From positions 3,090 to 67,089 of the forward strand of contig CAZDIU010000003.1 of the NCBI GenBank assembly GCA_964505535.1: a stretch of 64,000 nucleotides of DNA, in the 5' to 3' direction. The notes under the pieces were generated by a model. It was not told the origin of the DNA and searched no databases. It worked only from the letters and a program-made list of their open reading frames with translations. The DNA comes from JAABRU01 sp964505535 (GTDB lineage: Bacteria; Desulfobacterota; Desulfobacteria; Desulfobacterales; Desulfococcaceae). Shown here one piece after another: positions 33,540-40,995 of the stretch (position 1 is the first letter of the stretch; each line of letters begins with the position of its first letter). A program made the translations under genes and the position numbers.

Positions 33540-35585
33540 TTAACCGGGCTGTCCCATTATCCTCATAAATGCCTGTTCATCCAGAATGGCAATTCCCAAT
33601 TCCCGTGCTTTATCCAGCTTGCTTCCGGCTTTTTCTCCTGCGACCACATAATCGGTTTTGCTGCTCACTGATCCCGCGACTTTTCCCCCTGCTGCTTCAA
33701 TCAGTTTTTTGGCATCATTGCGGGGCATGGTTTCCAATGTGCCGGTCAGCACAAAGGTTTTTCCTGCAATCCCTTCTTTTTTCTGAACCGTTTCCCCGCT
33801 TTTCACCTGAATCTGCACACCGCTGTCAAGCATCCGCTGTATGATTTCCTGATTTTCCGGCTGATCAAAAAAATGCCGGATGCTTTGAGCGATTTCGCTG
33901 CCAATGCCTTCCACCGATTCCAGTTCCTCTGCGGAAACCGACATGATTTTTTCCAGAGTCTGAAAACGGTCTGCAATAATACCCGCAATGTTTTCCCCGA
34001 CATGACGGATACCCAGTGCGTAAACAAATCGCTGCAGAGAAATTTTTTTGCTTTTTTCAATTGCAGCCAGCAGATTTTTGGCAGATTTGCTGCCCATGCG
34101 CTCCATTGCGGTCAGCCCCGGCTCATCCAGGTGAAAAATATCCGCATACGAAGACACAAGGCCCCGATCCACCAACTGCTCGACGAGTTTGATGCCCAGC
34201 CCATCCATGTCAAATGCTCCTTTTGCCGCAAAATGCCGAATCCGGCCTTTGATCTGCGCGGAGCAGGACATATTGATGCACCGGGAAACCGCCTCGCCCT
34301 CGATTCGCTCCACCTGCGCATGACAGACCGGGCATTGCAATGGCATTGCAAAAATTTTTTCCTCTCCGGTGCGTTTGGATTCCATCACTTTCACCACTTC
34401 GGGAATCACATCCCCGGCGCGCTGAATCAGCACCGTATCGCCAATGCGAATATCCTTGCGCCGGATTTCATCCTCATTGTGCAGCGTGGCATTGCTTACC
34501 GTGACACCGCCTACGCTGATCGGCTCCAGCCGGGCTACAGGTGTGAGCGCTCCTGTGCGTCCCACCTGCACATCAATGTCCAGAATGCGGGTACTTTCCT
34601 GCACAGCCGCAAATTTCCATGCAATAGCCCAGCGGGGACTGCGGAATTTGGCTCCGAGTTCAGCCTGCCAATCCAGCCGATCCACCTTGACCACCATGCC
34701 GTCAATATCATAGGCAAGACTGTGGCGCATGGCACTGAGTTCATGGTAAAATGCGACCACTTCCGAAAGCGGGATGCAGGCACGGATCAGGGGATTGATG
34801 CGCAATCCCAGAGACTTGAGCATGTTCAGCATTTCCCAGTGGGAACTGATTTTCAAATCCGTGTAATTTCCCAATCCGTAAAGAAAAATTTCCAAAGGCC
34901 GTTTTGCCGTAATCCGGGAATCCAACTGGCGCAGCGAACCGGCTGCCGCGTTGCGGGGATTGGCAAAAACCGGTTCCTCATTTTGCAGACGCTGTTCATT
35001 GAGTCTGCGAAATCCCTCATGCCCCATGAACACCTCGCCCCGGACTTCCAGCAGAGACGGCACAACTGCCTGATTTTCCGCATGAAGCACAAGCGGAACC
35101 GAGCGGATGGTGCGGACATTTTCCGTAATCAGTTCACCGGTTACGCCGTCTCCCCGCGTGGAAGCTGTCACCAGTCTGCCTTTTTCATACACCAGTTCCA
35201 CAGCCAGCCCGTCGAGTTTGGGTTCTGCGGTGTAAAGAATTTCATTGTCAGTTTCCAGATTCTTGCGAACCCGTTTGTCAAAATCCGCGAGTTCCCCTTC
35301 GCTGAACGCATTGTCCAGACTCAGCATGGGAACCGAATGCTGCACAGTGTCAAACTCGGAAAGCGGCGCGGCTCCCACCCGCACGGTGGGGGAATCCGGG
35401 CTTGCCAGTTCCGGGTATGCGGCTTCCAGTTCCGTGAGTTCCCGCATCAGACGATCATATTCCGCGTCTGATATTTCCGGATCATCCAGCACATAATATC
35501 GATGGTTGTGCCGGTGCAATTCCTTTCTCAGAAATTCAATCCTGTGAAGAATTTCATCCTTTGCCGTTGTGGTCAGTCTGGACAT
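33540..35585 (-). CDS. ligA: NAD+-dependent DNA ligase LigA
   Basis: 681 residues, the full family length. The adenylation motif is AEPKLDGLAVELVYEKG with the nucleotidyl Lys in KLDG. Other landmarks are ASTRGDGVTGE, EVRGEVFM, then the OB domain and the zinc finger (CPVCHAQVER ... CINMSCSAQ), the HhH repeats (FAAKGAFDMDGLG, GIRHVGENIAG, VEGIGSEIAQS) and a C-terminal BRCT domain (GKTFVLTGTLETMPRN ... KTDYVVAGEKAGSK). It seals nicks in replication and repair. Core gene surrounded by accessory nucleases on both sides. Confidence 0.97.
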   Translation of the reverse strand: MSRLTTTAKDEILHRIEFLRKELHRHNHRYYVLDDPEISDAEYDRLMRELTELEAAYPELASPDSPTVRVGAAPLSEFDTVQHSVPMLSLDNAFSEGELADFDKRVRKNLETDNEILYTAEPKLDGLAVELVYEKGRLVTASTRGDGVTGELITENVRTIRSVPLVLHAENQAVVPSLLEVRGEVFMGHEGFRRLNEQRLQNEEPVFANPRNAAAGSLRQLDSRITAKRPLEIFLYGLGNYTDLKISSHWEMLNMLKSLGLRINPLIRACIPLSEVVAFYHELSAMRHSLAYDIDGMVVKVDRLDWQAELGAKFRSPRWAIAWKFAAVQESTRILDIDVQVGRTGALTPVARLEPISVGGVTVSNATLHNEDEIRRKDIRIGDTVLIQRAGDVIPEVVKVMESKRTGEEKIFAMPLQCPVCHAQVERIEGEAVSRCINMSCSAQIKGRIRHFAAKGAFDMDGLGIKLVEQLVDRGLVSSYADIFHLDEPGLTAMERMGSKSAKNLLAAIEKSKKISLQRFVYALGIRHVGENIAGIIADRFQTLEKIMSVSAEELESVEGIGSEIAQSIRHFFDQPENQEIIQRMLDSGVQIQVKSGETVQKKEGIAGKTFVLTGTLETMPRNDAKKLIEAAGGKVAGSVSSKTDYVVAGEKAGSKLDKARELGIAILDEQAFMRIMGQPG

Positions 35586-35612
35586 ATCTTTGATTACCTT
35601 AAATGCGGATAA

Positions 35613-36380
35613 TTATTTGGCCTGTATACAGGTATTGCTTATGTTATCCTGCTGGGAATTATATCTGATAACTTTTTCCCATAATATTGCACCATTTGAA
35701 TCGCAGAACATATTCATGAATTCAAATGAAAATTTATTAATAACATTTGAATATTCTTGTGAAAATAAATCATTTTTTTCTTTTGCCTTATGCCCAAGCG
35801 GTTCAATAATATCTGTATATAAATTTTCATTATCCGATATGAATTCCCAAAATTTCTGTCCACATAATTTCAAATAATCTCCTTTGTCTGTTACATTGTC
35901 TTTACCATAACAGCAACCATTTACTGCCACGACATGCAATCCTCCACTCGTATTTGTTCCTAAAATCCGCTTTGCCTTTTTGAAATTATCTTTCATTTTT
36001 TTAATCTGACTACTGTTTCCCCAATTCGGGCCAGATTTGACAGACACGATATATTTTGTATTATCCCGTTCAAACTCCAAATCAATGCCTTCTGTAGAAG
36101 ATTTCCGCCCATCGAAAACATGCCCACATATAAAAATTGATAATTCTTCCAAAAAACCGCCAAACAGGCTTTCTTCTTGAGATGAAAGATAAGCATCCAA
36201 AATAGTTTTTATAAATTCATTTGCGGTTGTTATGTTTTTTACTTTGAAAAGGTAAGGATTCTTTCTTTTCAAGATTTCCTTTAATTTGAGTTTTTTCAAC
36301 TTTTCCAAACGGTTTTCGTGAAATCTGGGGATGTTTTTTTCAACGAACTGAACAATTTCATACTGTGTTATCTGTTTCAT
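35613..36380 (-). CDS. Type II restriction endonuclease, PmeII-like family
   Basis: 255 residues from the ATG at 36380 (AGGAAA five bases upstream). EGIDLEFERDNTKYIVSVKSG contains the PD-(D/E)XK-type core, with Asp in EGIDLEF and Lys in VSVKSG. NPYLFKVKNI, SSQEESLFGGFLEEL and NWGNSSQIKKMKDNFK are characteristic of what is usually called the PmeII family. The C-terminal half has VAVNGCCYGKDN and KLCGQKFWEFISDNENLY. Recognition sequence cannot be read from the protein. The gene is AT-rich compared with ligA, suggesting recent acquisition. Its methyltransferase is 120 bases upstream on the same strand. Confidence 0.82.
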   Translation of the reverse strand: MKQITQYEIVQFVEKNIPRFHENRLEKLKKLKLKEILKRKNPYLFKVKNITTANEFIKTILDAYLSSQEESLFGGFLEELSIFICGHVFDGRKSSTEGIDLEFERDNTKYIVSVKSGPNWGNSSQIKKMKDNFKKAKRILGTNTSGGLHVVAVNGCCYGKDNVTDKGDYLKLCGQKFWEFISDNENLYTDIIEPLGHKAKEKNDLFSQEYSNVINKFSFEFMNMFCDSNGAILWEKVIRYNSQQDNISNTCIQAK

Positions 36381-36500
36381 ATTTTCCTTTTTTCTCAAAT
36401 ATAGTGTTTAAGATAATTATTTTGGGGTAGCTGATTTTTTAACATACTGAATTTAAATATTTTAAAATTTAGGACAACCCCAAAACTATTTTCTTAAAGA

Positions 36501-37325
36501 CTATAGTTTATACTGATGCTGCTTTGTTCTGTTTTTTGCCAATTCGCAATATTCTTCCAATATTTCTATCCCTACAGATTTTCTGTTTAAGCTTTGAGCG
36601 GCCTCACAGGTTGTTCCTGAACCCAAAAAGGGGTCAAGTACCCAATCATTTTCCACTGTAAATAATTTAATAAACCATTCGGGCAGTACCTTTGGAAAAA
36701 CAGCACTATGGTTTCTGTTGTAACATTCAGTGGCAAAATGAAGAACATTGGTTGGATATGCGCTGTCTCTGTTCAGCCAATTTGAAATATTTTTACCGAA
36801 TCCACTTCCTACCTTAGAGTTCTCTCTATTTTGATCTGTCTGACTCAGCTTTTTTAAACGGGTTTTAGCCCAGTCTCCCATTGGAACCATGACAGACTCC
36901 TGGTACATTTTAAATTTTTTTGTCTTGTTAAACTGAATACATCTTTCCCATGCATCTCTGAACCGATTAGGCCATTTTCCCGGATAACAGTTTTTTTTAT
37001 GCCAGACAAATTCTTCTGTCCAAATCCAACCTTGTTTTCTCATCTCCAAGATTAATTCAATCACATATGTATGTCTTTCTCCTTTTATCGCTTTTTCTTT
37101 TATATTAAGAATAAATGTGCCATCCTGCTTTAAAACCCTTAACATCTGCTCAGACCGCGGCAAAAACCATTTTACGTATTTGTCAGGTTTTACACCTCCA
37201 TATGTATCAGTCCTGCTGTCAGCATATGGCGGAGATGTGACAATCAGATTAAAATGATTATCCGGAAATGTTTTCAGTACATCCAGACAATCACCTTTTA
37301 TTATATGTGTTTCCGGTATGATCAT
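36501..37325 (-). CDS. Site-specific DNA methyltransferase (N4-cytosine or N6-adenine type)
   Basis: 274 residues from the ATG at 37325; the longer frame to 37355 overlaps the upstream gene. The order is beta-class: motif IV VTSPPYADSRTDTYGG near residue 30, then the target-recognition region, and at the C-terminal end motif X/I as DPFLGSGTTCEAAQSLNRKSVGIE. SPPY favours N4-cytosine but N6-adenine is possible. It protects host DNA from the adjacent PmeII-like endonuclease. The ATG overlaps the nucleoside phosphorylase stop by four bases (ATGA), so the two are translated together. AT-rich, as is the 120-base gap to the endonuclease gene. Confidence 0.87.
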   Translation of the reverse strand: MIIPETHIIKGDCLDVLKTFPDNHFNLIVTSPPYADSRTDTYGGVKPDKYVKWFLPRSEQMLRVLKQDGTFILNIKEKAIKGERHTYVIELILEMRKQGWIWTEEFVWHKKNCYPGKWPNRFRDAWERCIQFNKTKKFKMYQESVMVPMGDWAKTRLKKLSQTDQNRENSKVGSGFGKNISNWLNRDSAYPTNVLHFATECYNRNHSAVFPKVLPEWFIKLFTVENDWVLDPFLGSGTTCEAAQSLNRKSVGIEILEEYCELAKNRTKQHQYKL

Positions 37326-38074
37326 ATTTTTACAGAACCATCTTTTTGATGACATAGAAATGCAATTGCTTCAGCAACAGCTTTGCGGGTGGCGAGAAAA
37401 CGTTCATCCGCAAAACCGGGCTTCCACTTCAAAGTGGAAAGTTCATCTGATACCACAAGAATGGCACTGACCGGTACATTGCGGAATTTTCCCACAGTGA
37501 ACAGTGCGGAAAGTTCCATTTCCACAGCCAGCGCGTTTCTGGATTGGAAATACTCTATTTTTTCATGGGTTTCCCGGTAAACAGCATCGGTTGTCCAGAT
37601 CAATCCTTCATGAAAATTCAGATTGTGACTGATAAGCATCTGTTTGATTTTCAGAGAAAATTCTTCACTTGGCCGGGCAATGCCATTGGTGCATCCGCCA
37701 TAATGCAGAGAAGTGCCTTCATCAATGATGGCTCCGTCCGGCACAATGATGTCGCCGGTTTCCACATCCGGAGAAATGGAACCGCACCACCCGAAAAAGA
37801 GAATTTCCTTTGCACCAAAGGCAATCAGCGGCTCCATGAGCATCACGGCATAAGGAGAACTGATCACGGGACCGGTCAGAGAATAATACGGGGTTGGAGA
37901 ATCCTGCACATAAATCCGGCTCATGGCAAGCCCGGCAGTATCCTTTGCCGGAAGCTGCTCACGTAGCAGATGAATATCCTTTTCGCTGCTGACCATCACG
38001 GCAAGCGGGCCGAGATCAGGAGATTTCCGGCCTTTTACCGGTCTGATGACCGTGTTTTGATTTTTTTTGTTCAT
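37322..38074 (-). CDS. Nucleoside phosphorylase (PNP/UDP family)
   Basis: 250 residues of the PNP_UDP_1 fold. GPVISSPYAVMLMEPLIAFGAKEI supplies the phosphate and ribose side (quoted in part), followed by GWCGSISPDVETGDIIVP, NALAVEMELSALF with the Glu-Met-Glu ribose clamp, and VVSDEL with the base-contacting Asp. It would cleave purine or pyrimidine nucleosides with phosphate, giving the base and ribose-1-phosphate. It is the first gene of a coupled run with the DNA methyltransferase (four-base overlap) and the restriction enzyme. Ordinary salvage is the default reading, but the coupling is unusual. Confidence 0.85.
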   Translation of the reverse strand: MNKKNQNTVIRPVKGRKSPDLGPLAVMVSSEKDIHLLREQLPAKDTAGLAMSRIYVQDSPTPYYSLTGPVISSPYAVMLMEPLIAFGAKEILFFGWCGSISPDVETGDIIVPDGAIIDEGTSLHYGGCTNGIARPSEEFSLKIKQMLISHNLNFHEGLIWTTDAVYRETHEKIEYFQSRNALAVEMELSALFTVGKFRNVPVSAILVVSDELSTLKWKPGFADERFLATRKAVAEAIAFLCHQKDGSVKI

Positions 38075-38234
38075 AAATGACCTGTCAGAAATGTTCGATA
38101 GTGCCGGTTTTTTGTAGTGATAATCCCGAATAATATCAACTTATCAACGATCAATACCAGTTCCTGCACCACTTTGTGTTGAAAACACAGACAACTTCCT
38201 CTCCGTCATGCTGCCCCGGATTGGTCATTTCAAT

Positions 38235-38741
38235 TCAGTCTGTCTGTAATTCACCTGTTTGTATAAGAATCTCATCATAAAGAAACTGAGCAATCCGGAA
38301 TTTTGCATGTTTTCTCAATTTTTCTAATAATGGTTTGACTTCACTGATTATTTTATATTTTTTTGCACGCATCAGAATGCCAAGCACGCCTGTTTTGGAC
38401 AAATGATAAATGTCAGCCATATTTCGGGCATCGGTTTCATCCAAAAGAATCAAATCTGCTTTTCTTTCCACAGCCAATGCTATGGCTGCTGATTCACCTA
38501 TGTCCAAATCTTTGTTAAGAAGTTTGATTAATTCGATATTTTTGACATTTGCAATTTCAATCCAATCTGAGCGCATAATTTCATCTGCCCCTGCTTTGCC
38601 TTTCCCGTCAACAGTCAGTTCCCTCCACACCTGTTCCGGAACTGTTATTTTGACAAACAGTTCCCGCACCAGGTTGAGTTGCTGTATGACAGCCAGATTC
38701 ATCAGCGGAGAGGAATTGCTGATCACCAGTTTATTCTTCAT
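38235..38741 (-). CDS. DUF3368 PIN-like toxin
   Basis: 168 residues from the ATG at 38741. The PIN-like fold starts KLVISNSSPLMNLAVI, with Asn-Ser-Ser-Pro in the place of the first acidic strand, as in DUF3368. Later LDIGESAAIALAVERKADLILLDE carries acidic Glu and LLDETDARNMA an Asp/Glu cluster. GVLGILMRAKK is another family mark. Usually paired with a UPF0175 protein, as here, in a type II-like toxin-antitoxin module. Overlaps the antitoxin gene by 11 bases. Nuclease activity is inferred from the fold. Confidence 0.85.
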   Translation of the reverse strand: MKNKLVISNSSPLMNLAVIQQLNLVRELFVKITVPEQVWRELTVDGKGKAGADEIMRSDWIEIANVKNIELIKLLNKDLDIGESAAIALAVERKADLILLDETDARNMADIYHLSKTGVLGILMRAKKYKIISEVKPLLEKLRKHAKFRIAQFLYDEILIQTGELQTD

Positions 38742-38988
38742 ATGCAAATTTTATATCCTCTTCCAAATCTTCCTGTGTGTAATGCCTTGAAATGTCTCTT
38801 TCACCCAGTTTTTCGGAAAATTCCCATTTGGAAAGATGCGCCAGTTCCCTTGCTTTGCCGAATGAAAGAAATCCCTGCTGATACAAATGAACAGCAAGTT
38901 CTTCTGTAAGCTGCCTTTTCACACGTTCAAAAGGCATTTTCAAAGACAGTACCACTTCCTTTGGAATTTCGATCTGAACAGTTTTCAT
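38731..38988 (-). CDS. UPF0175 family antitoxin
   Basis: 85 residues. VQIEIPKEVVLSLKMP, FERVKRQLTEELAVHLYQQG and LSFGKARELAHLSKWEFSEKLGER (quoted in segments) are the UPF0175 signature: a beta strand, helices and a helix-turn-helix-like centre. It probably represses its own operon and neutralises the downstream DUF3368 protein, whose start it overlaps. Typical of mobile or island DNA. Confidence 0.88.
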   Translation of the reverse strand: MKTVQIEIPKEVVLSLKMPFERVKRQLTEELAVHLYQQGFLSFGKARELAHLSKWEFSEKLGERDISRHYTQEDLEEDIKFAYEE

Positions 38989-39042
38989 GGTTATCTCTCC
39001 CTTTTCTGTAGTAAAAATCGTTTCCTCAGAAATCGGATTTTT

Positions 39043-40092
39043 TTAACATCTGCCTGATTCACTGGTTATTTTTTTTATTTCCTGAATGATTACAGAAAGA
39101 ATATCAATAAAACTCTGGATTTCTTCTTCAGAATAATTTTTGTCTATCATCCATTTGAAATTTATTCCCGCCTCTTTGAATTTTCCGAATTCATTAATCT
39201 TTTTTTTGTATAACTCTACAATGCTTTCTGAATCGGCAATTTTTTTAAGAATATATTCAAACCCTGTATAAACAGACTGTTTGTACACAGATGAAGGTGG
39301 ATAACCAAAAATTAAGGAAACAAAACCGTCATCAAGCCGGTAATTCAAAGAAAAACCTCTTGATCCCCATCTTAACAACAGATTGTTTTCAGATGCAAAC
39401 GCAAATATTCTGTCAAATACTTTCAACCCGTTATCATCCAATGAATTAAGAAATTGATTTTTATCAATTTTTGGTAAAGATGCGGACTGTATTTCTGAAC
39501 GGATAAATCTGTCTTCCCCAATAACAAAATTGCTTGATATTATTTTTTGGTTTGTCTCTGTTTGAAAATATTTGAATTCGATACAGAAAATATCTATCCC
39601 TTTTTTTCTGAGAAAAAGAGCGGTCTGGCTTATCTCTTTTGAAATATCCTCTGCGACAATTACAAGTTTGACGGATTTATTGAAAGAGACTGCTTCTTCT
39701 GCATCTTTGTTAAAATATTCCTTATGAAAATCTTCCAACTCAACATCTTCACCTGAATAATCCTGATAAATATCATTAAGCTGTGAATAATCCAGATTTT
39801 CAGCAAATGAAGCATATTCCAGCAGTTGTGCAATAGTTTCTCTCGGTGTTTTTCCTCTCTTTAATTCCACAACAACGGTATTTCCGTTCTTGTCAATTCC
39901 GAGCAGGTCTATAAATGTATTCAGATTGGTTGTCACCTGACGCCCAATTATCAGGAGTTTTGAATCCTCAAAAAAATATTCAGGATTATTTTCAAGAAGC
40001 TGTTCCAGTTCAGATTCACGATTGGATTCTCTGAACGGATATTCTTTATAAGGAATCAATTTGCCCTGATTATCAATTGTAAATACTCTCAT
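39043..40092 (-). CDS. NucS-like/DUF91 PD-(D/E)XK nuclease-domain protein
   Basis: 349 residues. The N-terminal region (about 25-110) carries SELEQLLENNPEYFF, FIDLLGIDKNGNTVVVELKRG with the D..ExK catalytic core, and TIAQLLEYASF, typical of the NucS/DUF91-like nuclease domain. The rest is unrecognised (KSVKLVIVAEDISKE, GIDIFCIEFKYF, then a helical C-terminal half); this part may serve substrate selection. The start codon is unusual: the repeat element 40095-40296 ends three bases upstream, and no Shine-Dalgarno sequence is visible. AT-rich, island-like. Confidence 0.75.
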   Translation of the reverse strand: MRVFTIDNQGKLIPYKEYPFRESNRESELEQLLENNPEYFFEDSKLLIIGRQVTTNLNTFIDLLGIDKNGNTVVVELKRGKTPRETIAQLLEYASFAENLDYSQLNDIYQDYSGEDVELEDFHKEYFNKDAEEAVSFNKSVKLVIVAEDISKEISQTALFLRKKGIDIFCIEFKYFQTETNQKIISSNFVIGEDRFIRSEIQSASLPKIDKNQFLNSLDDNGLKVFDRIFAFASENNLLLRWGSRGFSLNYRLDDGFVSLIFGYPPSSVYKQSVYTGFEYILKKIADSESIVELYKKKINEFGKFKEAGINFKWMIDKNYSEEEIQSFIDILSVIIQEIKKITSESGRC

Positions 40093-40094
40093 TT

Positions 40095-40296
40095 ACTGAT
40101 GTTACGCCGTCTTTTTCACCGTCATTCCGGCGAAAGCCGGAATCCAGTAATATTAATGAGTTGCGGATACAGGCTTTGGCAGGTATGACCGGAAAAGCTC
40201 CCTCTCCCGCCATTCCTGCAAAAGCAGGAATCCATTTTTTTCAAAGTGTTATGGACTCCGGCTTTCGCCGGAGTGACGAAGCGGCGTAACATCAGT
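40095..40296. repeat. MITE-like element with 15-base terminal inverted repeats
   Basis: ACTGATGTTACGCCG at 40095-40109 and CGGCGTAACATCAGT at 40282-40296 are perfect inverse complements. Inside are inverted copies of a GTCATTCCGGCGAAAGCCGG-type repeat near 40120 and 40253. Related elements: 19014-19152, 63644-63779. Confidence 0.78.
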
Positions 40297-40351
40297 CATT
40301 TATACTTTACCCTTTAAGAAACATAACCCGTATATGATCAGTATGAGGACA

Positions 40352-40406
40352 GAAACAGGCATTCCAGCTTGTGCTGCTGGGCATGAACAAGCTGGAAGCT
40401 TGTTTC
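40352..40406. repeat. Hairpin repeat, CCAGCTTGT arms
   Basis: AAACAGGCATTCCAGCTTGT pairs with ACAAGCTGGAAGCTTGTTT around a 14-base loop, just beyond the 83-residue gene's stop. It might terminate that gene on the minus strand, but no T-run is present. Confidence 0.5.
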
Positions 40407-40411
40407 AGTTA

Positions 40412-40663
40412 TCAGGCTGGTGAGGACAGGCTGGCGAGTTCTTCTTTGACCTCATCAATGATGTCATAAAACCACATCAGGTCTTCCATTGTCAGACGCC
40501 CGGCCTTGCGCTGGGATTCGCCCCCGTCTTTTTTCACCACCACTCTGGGGCCGATCTGCACTTTGGGTTCTCCGTTGCCATACTGGTTGATGGTGACAAG
40601 AAGCCCGGTTTCCTCACACTGCCACTTTTTCAAAACTTTGTCCATTGAAGGATCGAAAGGCAT
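40412..40663 (-). CDS. Hypothetical protein, 83 residues
   Basis: I do not recognise a family. The N-terminal half is beta-rich (LLVTINQYGNGEPKVQIGP) and the C-terminal half helical (LTMEDLMWFYDIIDEVKEEL). The start ATG at 40663 has a GGAGAAA ribosome site. The sequence composition and codon use look like the host's, unlike the AT-rich island genes downstream. It sits between the palindrome array and a MITE-like element. Confidence 0.6.
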   Translation of the reverse strand: MPFDPSMDKVLKKWQCEETGLLVTINQYGNGEPKVQIGPRVVVKKDGGESQRKAGRLTMEDLMWFYDIIDEVKEELASLSSPA

Positions 40664-40696
40664 GTTTTTTCTCCTAAATAATGGTAAATGGTAAAT

Positions 40697-40995
40697 AACT
40701 GCAGGGATTTCTTATAAACAGGGATTTAAAGAACTGAAAAAATCCCTGCTTATATATAAGCCCTGCAGTTGTAAAAACTACAAGGATTTTTTTAAGAAAG
40801 GATTAAAAAAATTCAGCAATCCTTGTTTATACATAATCCTTGCAGTTTCAATTGGTTTAAAAGAACTACAAGGATTTTTTATAAGCAGGAATTTAAAAAC
40901 ATAAAGAAATCCCTGCTTATACATAATCCCTGCAGTTTATAAACAGGGATTTAAAGACATGAAACAATCCCTGCTTATACATAATCCCTGTAGTT
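40697..40995. repeat. Array of four tandem palindromes with compensatory changes
   Basis: Units at 40697-40770, 40776-40847, 40864-40937 and a shorter one at 40938-40995. Each full unit opens AACT(G/A)CA(G/A)GGATT and closes AATCC(C/T)TGCAGTT or similar, with an inner arm AAACAGGGATT facing AATCCCTGCTTATA. In unit 2, GGGAT/ATCCC becomes AGGAT/ATCCT on both sides, so pairing is kept. There are no unique spacers, so this is not CRISPR. It lies directly after the glyS stop codon. Confidence 0.85.

Noticed and set aside
33873..35471. A 532-residue open frame antisense to ligA
   Set aside because: Shadow frame; ligA is complete with all motifs.
40697..40995. CRISPR array
   Set aside because: The units are palindromes of full length with no unique spacers between them and no cas genes nearby.
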